Source of the DNA: Hedera helix
Lineage: Eukaryota; Streptophyta; Magnoliopsida; Apiales; Araliaceae
NCBI GenBank assembly: GCA_947179155.2
Contig: OX359284.1
Coordinates: 10,108,432 to 10,172,431 of the forward strand
DNA: 64,000 nt
Direction of reading: 5' to 3'
The notes under the pieces are model-generated. The model was not told the DNA's origin. It worked only from the letters and a program-made list of their open reading frames with translations, and searched no databases. Each line of letters begins with the position of its first letter. Within the stretch, counting starts at the first letter, position 1. Positions 24,701 through 36,418 of this stretch are shown piece after piece. The translations under genes were made by a program, and so were the position numbers.

Positions 24701-24985
24701 CAATCTACTAACACTTCATTAATCCTCCTTACCCACCAACATAGTCAAATTAAAGCTTAATTTGGATTACTATTGCATGGATGGACAATTTGAATGACTA
24801 GGTGATTAACTAGAGTTGTTCACCTAATATGACATTGTGTACAAAAGAAGCAACATTGCAAAACAAGCCACCACAAGTGGCCCCCTGGCTTGACCGGCCA
24901 AATGGCCTTTTATGGCCATTTTTCCTTTATTTTTTCATGCTTTAATTATACATATATACATCTATATATATATACACTTATATAT

Positions 24986-25926
24986 ACTCATGTATGTAGT
25001 GAACGTGCTATGATTTTTTTCGGAACTTAAGAGTTCGTTTGTTGGACATCTTAGGAGTTAATAATTGAAGTTAAAGTCTTATATAAAGACTAATTAATAG
25101 TCATTGTATCTAATGATTATGTCAACTTTATATATAAATTGTATGTTGAACGAAAGACGCAAAATAAGCGTAAATGGTAGAAGCGAACCAGGGAAAAAAT
25201 TTCGGAACATACTCCTATATGTATTTCTATGCAACCATGTGTTATTAAATTTTTGATATGAAAATATATTGATAATATTTGTGTTATGTAAGGCGCATGA
25301 AGTATGATTATATGCGAAGTATGTACAGAATAAAAAGCATGACTTGATATATTCTAGATGTGTATTATATGCGATATATAAGAAGTATAAAGCATTCATA
25401 AAATGAAAAACATGAAAAGCATGATATACGTATAAAATGCAGAGTATGTTTAATATGTGAAGCATGCAATGTGTTATGTGTAGCTGTTAAACTTGCTGAG
25501 CCATCGTGCTCACTCTTGCTTAAAACCAATATTTTCAGATAGTGCAAGTTATTCGAAGTTTTTAATAAAGATCAAGAAACAAGAATGCATATTATATTCA
25601 CTGAAGATTTAACATGACCATTGTAGATATCAGTCCGAATTGGATAGGTAAAATGATTGTGTAGTATAAGAATTAGTTGGTATGTAATATGAGTGTTAAA
25701 TACTCAAATTAATTATAATAGAATGTTGTATCATGTATGATAATGAGACATACTAGGAATATTTAAAGATTTCGATTTTGGAATATAAAGAGATGTTGTA
25801 AAATTATAAATAAATGATTATTTAGCAATTATAATATTGTTGTAATTCATGAACAATAAGGAAAATGTTGTACTCGTGTTGAACCGGATCCGAGGTTCAA
25901 GGGACCCTGATTCGGGGTCGTCACAT
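24986..25926 (+). repeat. 3' part of a plus-strand gypsy LTR (H)
   Basis: It carries the cross-family motif in plus orientation (25491-25520, ACTTGCTGAGCC...GCTCACTC) and ends GAGGTTCAAGGGACCCTGAT...CGGGGTCGTCACA at 25926. The terminus resembles that of LTR A. Its left part is missing at the junction with LTR D, and no primer site follows; instead decayed pol of element E begins at 25927. It is therefore a truncated solo or 3' LTR at a rearranged junction. Open frames in it look random. Confidence 0.68.
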
Positions 25927-28900
25927 TCCCTTTCTTTCCAAATTAGATCTTCCTTTTCTAGGGAGATGCCTTCATAAACACAAAACTCCCTACCTTGAAA
26001 TCTCGCTTCTGTCGATGTAGATCTGTATATTTTTTCTGACTGTCTTGAGCTGCTACTAGTCGAGCTTTTATTACTCTGATAATTTCTATAGTCTGTTGAA
26101 TTAATTTTGGCCCCAACAGTCGACGTTCTCCTACCTCATCCCAACAGAGAGGTGTTCTACATTTCCTCACATGCTCGCATGATAACTATTATTATATGCG
26201 AACTCAACTAATGGTAGATGATCCTCCCAACTGCCCTTGAAATCCATCATACAGCTCTGAGCATGTCTTCCAATGTCTGCATTGTTCTCTTGCTTTGCCC
26301 ATCAGTTTGTGGATGATATGCGGTACTCATTCTTAAATGTGTCCCCAATCTTTCCTAAAGACTCCTCCAAAATTTTGACGTGAAGTGCGGATCTCTGTCT
26401 GACACAATTGACACCGGCACTCCATGTCTTGAAACTATCTCCTTGATGTATAGTTTAGCCAACTGATCCAAACTGAACTTAATTTTGATCGGCAAAAACT
26501 GTGCTGAATTTGTTAGTTGATCAACAATCACCCAAATTGCGTCGTATCCCTTCTATGTTGCTGGAAGTCTTACCACAAAATCCATTGTGATATGCTCTCA
26601 TTTCCACTCAGAAATTTCTAACGGCTGTAATAATCCACTTGGTCTCTGATGTTCGGCCTTTACCCTTTGGCAAGTTAGGCATCGGCTGACACATTCTGCA
26701 ACCTCCTTTTTTAAATTCGACCACCAAAAAATGTTGACGTAGATCTTGATACATTTTTGTACTTCCCGAATGTATCGAGTATCTAGTACTGTGTGCCTCT
26801 TGTAAAATCTCCTTTCATAATTCAGACACTAATGGTACCCAAACACGATTCTCAAACCTTAGCAATCCTTTGCTATCCACTTTAAATTTGACCTCTTCCC
26901 CATCGGTCATCCTCTTTCTGATTCTGTCACATTCCTCATCTTTGTCTTGAGCTTCTTTCACCTTATCTAACAAGGTTGGGCTTGCTTTCACTTCTGTTGA
27001 CTCATTTGGATTTTTCACCTCCAACTCCATCCGAGCCATCTCCTTTATCAGTTATTCCTGGTCTGTTAATACAAATAACTTCTTTCTGTTCCTTCTACTT
27101 AGAGCATCTGCTACTACATTAGCTTTGTCGGGATTGTATAAAATCTCACAATTGTAATCTTTGATCAATTCCAACCACCTCCGCTGCCTCATATTCAACT
27201 CCTTCTGTGTGAAGATATACTTCAAACTTTTATGATCTGTGAATATCTCACACTTTTCCCCGTATAAATAATGTCTCCAAATCTTAAGGGCAAACACTAC
27301 CGCTGCCAGCTCTAAGTCGTGGGTAGGGTATCCCTTCACATAATCCTTTAACTGTCTTAATGCATATGCAACGACTTTACCGTTCTGCATAAGCACACAG
27401 ACTAGTCCCTTGTGCGATGCATCACTGTAGACCGTAAAACCCCCTGTATCGTTCGGTAAAGTCAATACAGGTGCTTCACTAAGTCTTTTCTTTAGTTCCT
27501 AAAAACTTTCTTCGAACTTATCCGTCCATACATATTTTACCGTCTTCCTTGTCAAATTGGTTAACGGCGTTGCTATCTTTGAAAAGTCTTTGATGAATCT
27601 CCGATAGTAACCCGTTAAACCTAAGAAACTTCTAACCTCCGTCGGCGTGCTTGGTTGTTCCCAATTCATCACCGCTTCTACTTTTGCTGGATCTACTGAA
27701 ACTCCCTCCTTGTCAATAACGTGACACAAAAATTGAACTCTCTCCAACCAGAATTCACACTTTGAAAATTTAGCATACAATTGCTACTTCCGTAATATCT
27801 CCAACATTAATCTTAAATGTTTGGCATGCTTCTCCTCCTTCATGGAATAAACCAAAATATCGTCAATGAACATAATTAAAAATTTATCCAAGTATTGCTT
27901 GAATATTCTGTTCATTATGTCCATAAATGCAGCTGGCGCATTCGTTAATCCAAACGACATCACAAGAAACTCATAATGGCCGTATCGAGTTCTGAATGTC
28001 GTCTTGGGTACGTCCTCCTTCCTGACTTTCAACTGATGATAACCAGTCCTTAAGTCAATCTTTGAAAAGTACTTCGTCCCTTTCAACTGATCAAAAAGAT
28101 CGTCAATTTGTGGTAACGGTACTTGTTCTTAATCGTCACTTCGTTCAGCTCCCTATAATCCATACAAAGTCTCATCGATCCATCCTTCTTCTTTACAAAC
28201 AACACATGTGCTCCCTATGGGGAAACACTCGGCTGAATGTACTTCCTATCCAATAACTCCTGCAACTGAACCATCAACTCCTTCATTTCTACTGGAGTCA
28301 TCCTATATGGTGCCTTTGATATCGGTGCTGTCCCCGGTACTAAATCGATCACAAATTCTATCTCCCTATCTGGCAGTAGACCTAGCAGTTCATCTGAAAA
28401 AACATCCATGAACTCCTTAACTACTGGTATTTGCTCCATCTCGGGATTCACCAGTTGTGTATCCACCACATGAGCCAAATACCCTACACAACTTTTTTCT
28501 CAATAGTTTCTTGGCCTGCATCATCGTCAGACAAGAAGATTGTCTTGACGACTTGCTGCCCTAAAATACGACCTTATACTTATTTGATGTCTCAAGGTGT
28601 ATACACTTCTTCTGGCAATCAATTATCGCTCCATGGTTAAACAACCAATTCATTCCAAGTATAACGTCAAACTCACCCAAACGTATCAGAATTAGATTCA
28701 CATTTAACTTCTGACCCCTAATTTTAGCACAACAATTTCTATGTATATACTCTACAGGAATCACTTCTTTATTAGCAACTTAGATGTTCATTGGGTTCTC
28801 TAGTTTTTCTCTAGGCAATTCTAACCGTCTAGCAAAATCATCATGCACAAATGAACATGTAGCACCTGAATCAAACAATACATAAGCATTTATATCATCG

Positions 28901-28983
28901 ATGAGAATAATACCTGACACCATGTCTTTTGATTCAACGGCGTCTTGCACCGTCATATTGAAAGTTCATGTTGTTGGTTTGTC
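25927..28983 (-). pseudogene. pol: Element E protease, RT, RNase H, integrase remnants
   Basis: Protease FDSGATC is readable on the minus strand near 28854-28880. An open piece at 28215-28478 leads into RT and ends at a TAG where the young relative has Trp (SPWGAP). The RT core is at 27784-28086 with MFIDDILVY, followed by a TAG. RT thumb and connection are at 27499-27780, ending at a TAG where the relative has Gln. RNase H is at 27052-27465 with YSDASHKG, HDLELAAV and TDHKSLKY. Integrase N-terminal sequence is at 26815-27039, the integrase core (about 26171-26815) is badly broken, and a C-terminal piece is at 25958-26170 (KCRTPLCWDEVGER). The gene is cut off at about FGKKG, before the chromodomain-like tail. 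Confidence 0.87.
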
Positions 28984-30067
28984 CTATTGCACTAAGCCTC
29001 CAATGGTGAGCTTGTTGTTGTTTCCCTTATAGCCAGTACTTCCACTGCCATTCTTCCTCTTCGGATAATCCTTGAACTGATGGTCCACAACTCTACATGA
29101 GAAATAACCTCTCTTCTTAGGTGTGGGACAGTTAGGAGTGATGTTCCCTTCTTGCCCACAGTTAAACAAACGTTCCTCCCTTTCATACATTTCCCTGTGT
29201 GGTTCTTTTCGCAGTTGCTACACTTGTTTCCCTTCTTCGATTTGCCTCCTTGAGGTGTTCCTGAACTGCTGTTGCTGTTCCACTTATGCTTATTCGGGTT
29301 ACTTCCCCCACTTTTGTTACCTTCTCCGTTTCTTCCTTCACTTCTTTTCTTGTTTCGTTCTTGATTGTGTTTGTTTAGGGCTTCATTTCCCCATTCTGCG
29401 ATTATAGCCTTCTCCAGTAAATTTGCAAAGTTGGTAATTTGAAGAATAGCGACCTTGCTGTAAACTCACGGTTTCAGTCCCTGCTCAAACCTTCTTGAGT
29501 GCCTTGCTTCAGTGTCCACCTGGTGTGGTGAGAATCTTGCCAATTCGTTGAACTTGGTGGCATATTCAGATATTGACATATTTCCCTGCTTGAGTTATAG
29601 GAATTTGACCTCCATCCTGGCTTGTGTTCTCTCTGGAAAGTAATTCTCAAAGAACACTTCCTTAAATCGCACCCACGCGATACTTCCCTCTCTTGCTCTG
29701 CTCTTGTTAGCCTTCCACCACTAATTTCCTCCCCCCCCCCCTTCATCATAAAGGTAGCAAATGAGGTTATTTGCTCCTTCGCTACTCGTGCAACCTCGAA
29801 GACCTTTTCCATTTCTTTGATCCAGGTTTGCGCTTCTATAGGATCCGTTGTGCCTCAAAATTTTGGTGGTCCTATCAGTTTGAAATCTTTAAAGCTTGCT
29901 AGTAGAGCGGCAAGGTTTGTTGCTCCAACAGCATTTGCGTTTCGGCCGTGGAATGCCCCCATTAGCATTTCCACAAACTCTTGCACTGGATTTGGCGGTA
30001 CTCTCTCATCGTTGTTAACTGACTCATCTACTCCTTGATTTCTCGGTAATTGTCTACGTGGTGGCAT
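28984..30067 (-). pseudogene. gag: Element E gag remnant
   Basis: The start MPPRRQLPRN at 30067 is comparable to MAPPRPRTRA of the young relative. An open piece runs to 29855, then a shift; EKVFEVARVAKEQ and FATFMMKGG near 29812-29720 are the equivalents of the capsid sequence EKAFDLAEVAEDK and FATYLMKGEA. A degenerate zinc-knuckle region lies at 28984-29190, where cysteines or histidines of the CCHC pattern are lost. Several frameshifts and stops are present. A short run of C (about 29731-29740 on the plus strand) sits at one of the frame breaks. Confidence 0.82.
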
Positions 30068-30411
30068 TTTTTGTATAAAGAAAATTTAATTTATTAAGGT
30101 TGTTTCATCTTTTTACTTTCGTCTTCTAGCGTAAGCAATTTAATATAAGGTACAAATAATTATCTCAACCCATATAAACATAAACAGATCTGCATTTATA
30201 TTCATATACTAAAATCACAGTGCATAACACTTTTACATCATAAGCAAATTGCTATAAATGCTACTATTCCAAAAATACTACCAACGATGGGACCTAACCA
30301 AAAATATATCTCACAACTTCATAGAGTTAGGATTTACATTATACTAACCCTCTGTCAAAACAAAAGCTGGGTTTCTATTGCATCTATATACATAAATAAA
30401 TGAAACTACTA
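30068..30411 (-). other. Noncoding spacer between extra ORF and gag of element E
   Basis: AT-rich, no ORF. Unlike the young relative, no AG splice-acceptor-like end is seen directly in front of the gag start. Confidence 0.5.
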
Positions 30412-31164
30412 CTACTGATTGTGCATCCCTAGACGCACGGCGTCATCGTACTCCTCATCCCCCATAGCCATCACCACACTCCTACTAATAGTGTGCATGA
30501 ACTGGCCCTCCTCTGCTGGGTAGTAGTACACCCTACTCTGCAATCTACCATAACAAGAACAATAGACATAGCTAAGTCTATCAATCCTCACTCTCTTCTC
30601 TCTAGCCTCGTCCTCCAGCTCCATCATCTACCCGTGGGCCGAATCTCGCTAGATCTCCATCACGATCCTATTGTCTATAACCTGTTGCCAATGGCCTCTA
30701 ATCTCCTCCTTCTCTGCTTGAACCTGCTGAACTTTCAGCTCAGCCGCTCCTAATCTAACCTCCATCTCGTCCATCTTCTCCTTCAGCTCCGTGTTCTCGC
30801 CAGAGAACTGATAAGCTGCATCTCGATACTAGTTCTCCGTATGCTGGTGAGTCAGATTCTGCTCCTCTAGGTGCTGAACCCTAACCTCCAACTCCTTATT
30901 CCTCGTAGTCAGAGAGTCGATGATGTCATTGGCAGTAGTGCACATGCCATTAGCATACTCAGCTGGCTCCTCGTCCTCAAACTCCTCATCCTCACTGTAT
31001 GGCCTCATTACTCTATCCCAAATGGGCTCCTCACGGTCTCCTTCCTTTGGATCAGACTCAGGTTCCTCTATCGGTGCAGCCACCAACGGCTATGTCGTAT
31101 CCATGTGGATATCAGTGTAAATCACCTCCTCAACAGTATGACTCGACTGTCCAATCTCAGGCAT
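30412..31164 (-). pseudogene. Extra ORF (ORF0-like) between primer site and gag, four TAG stops
   Basis: One frame of 250 codons runs from an ATG at 31164 to a stop at 30412-30414, interrupted only by four in-frame TAG codons (31090-31092, 30829-30831, 30649-30651, 30628-30630). It is not disrupted by frameshifts, unlike gag and pol of the same element, which argues that it was once a real gene. The readable protein is acidic in the first third (EEPESDPKEGDREEP, SEDEEFEDEEPAEY), then Glu/Lys/Gln-rich with heptad-like stretches (KELEVRVQHLEEQN, KMDEMEVRLGAAELK) suggesting a coiled coil. I do not recognise a known domain. The young element carries an ORF of the same kind at the same position. 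Confidence 0.6.
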
Positions 31165-31391
31165 CCTACAATCATACAAACAACACACGTTAGTACAGAA
31201 ATAAAATATATTCATTGATGAAATGAAATTATATTTTATTATGTACATCTTGACTCGATGGATTTTTTCAATCCACCTCCAAAAATACACATCATGATGA
31301 ATCCCCTAGATTCATCTCCTAACGCACTCGATATGAGTTTAGTACTAAGGTAATAACCTAGGTTTCACAATCCTAACGTTTCTAACCTACA

Positions 31392-31403
31392 GCTTTGATA
31401 CCA
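31392..31403 (-). promoter_or_regulatory. Primer-binding site of element E, Met type
   Basis: Minus strand TGGTATCAAAGC, identical to the site of the young Tekay-like element (51634-51645) and four bases from the LTR end. Confidence 0.85.
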
Positions 31404-32639
31404 ACCTATGACGACCACAAACCCGGGTTCCATAACCTCGGGTTTAGTTCTCCACTGTACAATACTTACTAACAAATAAATACATAAATTGCATTTAAAC
31501 TTCACGGAATAATACAAAAGGTTCCTTATAAAAAAAGCTACACTTCCCAAGGTCGATTAACCTTAACATAGACATTACATATCTTAAGGGAATGCAAAAG
31601 ATCTACAAAAGAAATTACATAAAAGTAATTAATCTAGTATGCATCAAGCTAATCTAAGTGTTGACTTTTCCCTTGCCTTTTGTCATGTTTAGAACACTCT
31701 TGCTTAGCTGAAATAAGTCATGATATAGCACGAATGAGCAACAAAATGGCTCAGCAAGTTTATAAGAAAATAGAAGGATATATCATGATGAAAGGGAAAT
31801 TAATATCAGGGTTTTCAACAATAGATAACAATTACGAAAGAAATCAAGAATCAATTTATCAATATAATAATGAATTGACTCTTTACTGCTGAGTGGTCTT
31901 TAAGGACCATGAATTGCTACTAAGGTAGAATAGACATTTGTATATATCTGACTCCTTGAAAAACTAGTACTCAAGGGGATCAGCCTCTTGTACCATATGT
32001 ATATGCATAACATTCAGACATCTTGAGCAAATTCGATTTTCCGACAGATAAAAATCTCCCTTATTCTCAGTCTTACTATAAGAATACGTATCAACCAATG
32101 GTTTGGATAAGCCTTTAAAAGATTCAATGTGATGAATTTAACATGCATTGTCTAGCTAAAACATCTAGCTTAGACTTTCTTTACAGTTCATGAATTAATG
32201 AACTATACATTTGCAAATGCACTATGTGCGAATACAATAACTATAATGATGTGGAATAATTTTAGATAATTAATCCACTTAAAACTCTATCAAATAACTA
32301 CGAGTGTAGATATTTGCTTAACAATAATTGAATTGCTCAATATAAGTAAGGTTGAAGAAATCTTGCAACAATAAATACAAGTTAGGGTTAAGAAAAACTT
32401 GTCTCGTGCATAGTCTACTTCTAATCAATTCAATTTAATTCGCTTTGAATAGGCCTAACAATTAATTAGTTTGATCTTAAATTAGTACCATATACACATA
32501 CATATGATACCCTTTATAACTCTTTCGTAACCACATAATTATAGATTTACGGGTATATTAACACTTAGGAAATATTATCATTACTTGATAATATTTCAAT
32601 CACATAAAACCTATATTAAATATCTAATATAGATCATAA

Positions 32640-33250
32640 ACTTATTTAATATTATTAACAATTTAATAATATTTAACTAGTCTCATAATATTACTAATTA
32701 TTTTATAATATTTTATTAATCTTCTAATATTATTAATCATTCAATAATATTTTATTAATTATCTTATATTATTAATCATTTAATAATATTTTATTCATTA
32801 TATAATATTATTAACTATTTAATAATATTTTATTAATTATCTAATATTATTAATCATTTAATAATATTTTAATTATTATCAAATATTATTGACTTTTTAA
32901 TAATCTTTTATTAATTATCTAATATTATTAATCATTTAATAATAATTTATTAATTATCTAATATTATTAATCACTTAATAATATTTTATTAAATATCTAA
33001 TATTATTAATTATTTAATAATACTTTATTATTTATCTAATATTATTAATCGTTAAATAATATTTTATTCATATCCTAATATTATTATTCATTTAATAATA
33101 TTTTATCTTTTTATTAATATTATTACTCATTTAATAATATTTTATTAACTTTATAATATTATTATATTTTAATGTTTTTTTAATATTATTATTTATTTAA
33201 TAATATTTTATTAACTTAATTATATTAATAATCCTTTAATAATATTTATA
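32640..33250. repeat. AT-only minisatellite, ~39-bp unit (LTR E copy)
   Basis: Same array as in LTR D with slightly different unit number and order, so the array has changed length since the two LTRs diverged. Confidence 0.87.
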
Positions 33251-34283
33251 CACTTTTAATTGTTAAATTAATTATCTACAACTTTAAAAATACATTTATT
33301 AAGTCCAAAAATACTAAAATAATTTTTGGAACAATTTTCATTTTCTGACCCGGACTGACCCAACCCAACCCGCCTCGGCCCAACCCGACCTGACCCGGTT
33401 CGGATTTTAATTTTTTTTTCCTGGAACAGTGCACGGCGCCTCGGCGCAGTGTTTTATGTTGTAACACTTCGCCCCGGCTGTACTGTAGAAATATTTTCCA
33501 TTTTTATTTTATTTTTGACACGTTTGACACTTTTGATTCAAATCTTGATAAAATGAAATCTACACTTCCAAATGACACAACATCAGTGTTGATGTGTTTC
33601 TAACTTCTTGTTTTACAACATTTCATGGTTCGATCGCATTTTTGAAAGCATTTTACACAAAATTTAAAGATCGAACCATTTAGGGTTTAAAAACAACCTA
33701 CTTTGCGGTAAAAGCCATAACTCCTTTGTTTTTCATTATTTTTGAAAGCTTCAAGTTGGGTTTTCTTTAAAACTCATGTATGTAACTTTCTAGCCATAAA
33801 AATCTATTTTGCAACTTGTACATTTCAAACTACATCATTAAACATCACATGTTTAACTAGGGTTTTACCGGTAAAATTTAATATGGACATTACTTCCATT
33901 TTTATGCAATCCACACATACCAAAACATGATATAACCACATCAAACCATGAATATACATATATAACATAGTTTACGACTTCTAGACCATCAAAATAAGTT
34001 TTTCTCGATTAAAAATACATTTTAACCGATTAAAACACATATAGGCTATAAAAATGAAATAAGAAATGGTTGGAGTACTTTTAAACCTTAATGACTTGTG
34101 TGATTTTCTTCTTCTCCTACCAAAGTATAAAATGAGGCTAATGGACATTCACCAAGCTCCTCCTCTTGCTATTTCTCACAACTCACAAGTGTTTATCTCT
34201 TTTTCTCTCTCAAATGCTCTCACGTTTTCTCTATAGAAATGCTTACAAATGAACTAACCAACATAACTCAAGTGTAGAGTACT

Positions 34284-34293
34284 CTATTTATAG
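34284..34293 (-). promoter_or_regulatory. LTR E TATA box
   Basis: Minus strand CTATAAATAG, upstream of the conserved purine-rich leader. Confidence 0.7.
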
Positions 34294-34546
34294 CAATCTA
34301 CTAACACTTCATTAATCCTCCTAATCCACCAACATAGTCAAAGTAAAGCTTAATTGGGATTACTATTGCATGGATGGACAAGTTAAATGACTAGGTGATT
34401 GACTAGAGTTGTTCACCTACTATGACATTGTGTATAAAGGAAGCAACATTGCTAAACAAGCCACCCCAAGTGGCCCCCTAGCTTGCCCGGCCAAATGGCC
34501 TTTTATGGACATTTTCCCTTTATTTTTTCATGCTTTAATTATACAG

Positions 34547-34552
<6 letters not shown>

Positions 34553-34604
<52 letters not shown>
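34553..34604. repeat. (AT)n microsatellite in LTR E U3
   Basis: Uninterrupted AT dinucleotides. The corresponding place in LTR D is a shorter imperfect TA-rich stretch and coincides with the D breakpoint. Confidence 0.96.
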
Positions 34605-34607
<3 letters not shown>

Positions 34608-35024
34608 CGTTGACCAATTTTGATTGCTATTGGGCTCCACATTGGACTTTAGGATTTTATATATTGAGCTCATCCATTTAATTTGGTTGGACTCAATTTA
34701 AATGTTCTATTGGGCTAACATTAATTCACATATGTCACATTTAATTAAATCAGACATTGGGCAAGGGTTTAATTAATTACATAGACTACTAGGTAAATTT
34801 AATTGACCTAGTTTAACAACTCATTTGGATTTAAAATATAATCAAATTAGATTTGCTTTAGTTAATTATAACATCTTGCTTCATTATTTTAAATAAATAT
34901 ACACATACACCAGTATATTTATTCAATTATCTAATGCACCATTAATTAGTACAAAAATTTTAATTTATTGCTAATTATTTAATAATCATAATTACAATGT
35001 CTAATAGAATTCGTGGTCATTACA

Positions 35025-35158
35025 AATACCATCCATAACTTATTTTACAACACATCAACCCACATATCAAGTTAATATTTTTACCGGTAAACCTTTATAT
35101 GCACTTATCTTCCACTTATTTACATACCAAGCGTAGTAATACACTTATTAGACATACT

Positions 35159-35201
<43 letters not shown>

Positions 35202-36418
35202 TAGTTCTAGCATCTAAGAGTTTGAAAATAGGTTTTTGACCATCAAAATATTTTTTTGACTATTAAAATCTATTTTACATACATATTCATACATACACAC
35301 ATAGATACACATCTTCTACTTCAAAACTTTATCCTTATACCTTCGAAACCCTATATGATTTCTATAACACAAATTTCTCCCACAACTAACCATGACAAAA
35401 CATTTCTATAACAATATACTACAAGAATGAAAAAGGTTTTAGAGAAAGAAAACTTTTCAACCTTAATCTAGATGATCTCCTTCTTTATGAGATAAACTTC
35501 GCTAAAGAATCCACCCTTGCTCCTTGATCTATACACTAAGAACTCACTCTTGACGATTTAGCTTACCACTCACAAGACTCTCTAGCTTTTCTTTCAAAAC
35601 TCTAAAGCTTTCTCTCTATTTTTCTCTCTAGGAACTTAGTCAATAAATGAACAAACTCTTTACAACACAACAAAGGTTCCTATTTATAGAATAAACTCAT
35701 CATCTAAAATGTATATATATACAATGTATAAGTCTGCATAATCACTAACTCATCTTATCTTTTAAACTTACAAATACTAGATTTTTGGGATTTCTCTTAC
35801 ATAAAAGGACTACGGTTGGTGGGAGTTGTTCAACTACTATGAAAATGTGAGATTTTCAAGCAACTTAAAAGCAACACTTCACCCCAAAGTGGGGCCCATA
35901 TGGTTGCCGGCTACTCCCTCTTTTACCATCTATTTTTTATTTATTTTTCTCTTATATATATATATTGACCAACGACTTAAGTTTGGACTCTTCTTTGGAC
36001 TAAAGAATGAAATCAATTGGGCTCAATCAAGGGCTAACATTAAATACATTCAAGTGCACATTACATGGACTATCCATTAAATAATTACTTGGGCTACCAC
36101 ATTAATTCTCTTGGAACTTAGTTAATAAATCCATTAGAATTAACTCATAATCTAATTAGACTTGCCTTATTAAAGTCAATTAGACTACTAGGTTAACTAG
36201 TTTAGTTTAATCTCATTAATTGATATCTTCTTTAACTAATTAATTCATTACTTAATTGTCTTACCTTGTTACTCAATAATAATACGAAAAATACACCATT
36301 ACATTAATATATTCATTCAATTACATAATAGCACAATTAATTAACACAAAAATTTAATTCACTGATAATTAGTACTAAATTCTATTTACAATGCAACGTG
36401 AAATTCATGGTCATTACA
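35025..36418 (-). repeat. U3-R part of a minus-strand gypsy LTR (F)
   Basis: The right end ...ATGGTCATTACA at 36418 is the minus-strand LTR start (TGTAATGACCATGAATTT), nearly the same as LTR E. It contains a TATA box (35680-35689) and a TCTCTC-rich leader. A (TA)n run lies at about 35163-35199. Its remainder is displaced or lost by the insertion of element E at 35024/35025. Noncoding. Confidence 0.75.
35680..35689 (-). promoter_or_regulatory. LTR F TATA box
   Basis: Minus strand CTATAAATAG in the same context as LTRs D and E. Confidence 0.68.

Larger units (their letters stand above)
21203..24985 (-). repeat. LTR D, 5' LTR of a minus-strand gypsy element, U3 start missing
   Basis: The minus-strand end of the LTR is GGGGGCATCACA at 21203, next to the primer site. 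From about 22325 rightward it is closely related to LTR E (31805 onward), including the AT-rich minisatellite, a TATA box (minus-strand CTATAAATAG, 24691-24700) and the R region. The motif shared across families is at 21514-21537 in reverse. The portion corresponding to the last ~430 bp of LTR E is missing, so the U3 start is lost near a TA-rich breakpoint. It contains a diverged internal duplication (about 21820-22145 and 22490-22820). Confidence 0.78.
25927..35024 (-). mobile_element. Decayed Tekay-like chromovirus E, 3' truncated
   Basis: Minus-strand order: complete 5' LTR (35024 to 31407), Met-type primer site, an extra ORF, gag, protease, RT, RNase H, integrase. Homology to the young Tekay-like element at 47982-60862 is obvious in pol. 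The element stops inside the pol C-terminus, just before where the chromodomain-like tail and 3' LTR should be, at the junction with LTR H. Many visible stops are TAG. It lies inside LTR F, whose sequence resumes at 35025. Confidence 0.88.
31407..35024 (-). repeat. Element E 5' LTR
   Basis: A 3618-bp LTR. On the minus strand it begins TGTAATGACCACGAATTC at 35024 and ends GTGGTCGTCATA at 31407. It contains a TATA box at 34284-34293, a purine-rich leader with donor-like AAG|GTTTAA, a GC-rich block at about 33345-33480, the AT-only minisatellite, and the cross-family motif at 31733-31758. It is closely related to LTR D but lacks D's internal duplication. Noncoding. Confidence 0.85.

Noticed and set aside
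21203..31440. LTRs with ~35-bp inverted termini (comparing the LTR edge at 25926 with that at 31407)
   Set aside because: The edge at 25926 is the end of a separate plus-strand LTR (H), shown by the orientation of the cross-family motif at 25491, not the start of element E's 3' LTR.
34409..34681. Open frame with a long Ile-Tyr repeat
   Set aside because: Translation of an (AT)n microsatellite; the same applies to 61133-61315.
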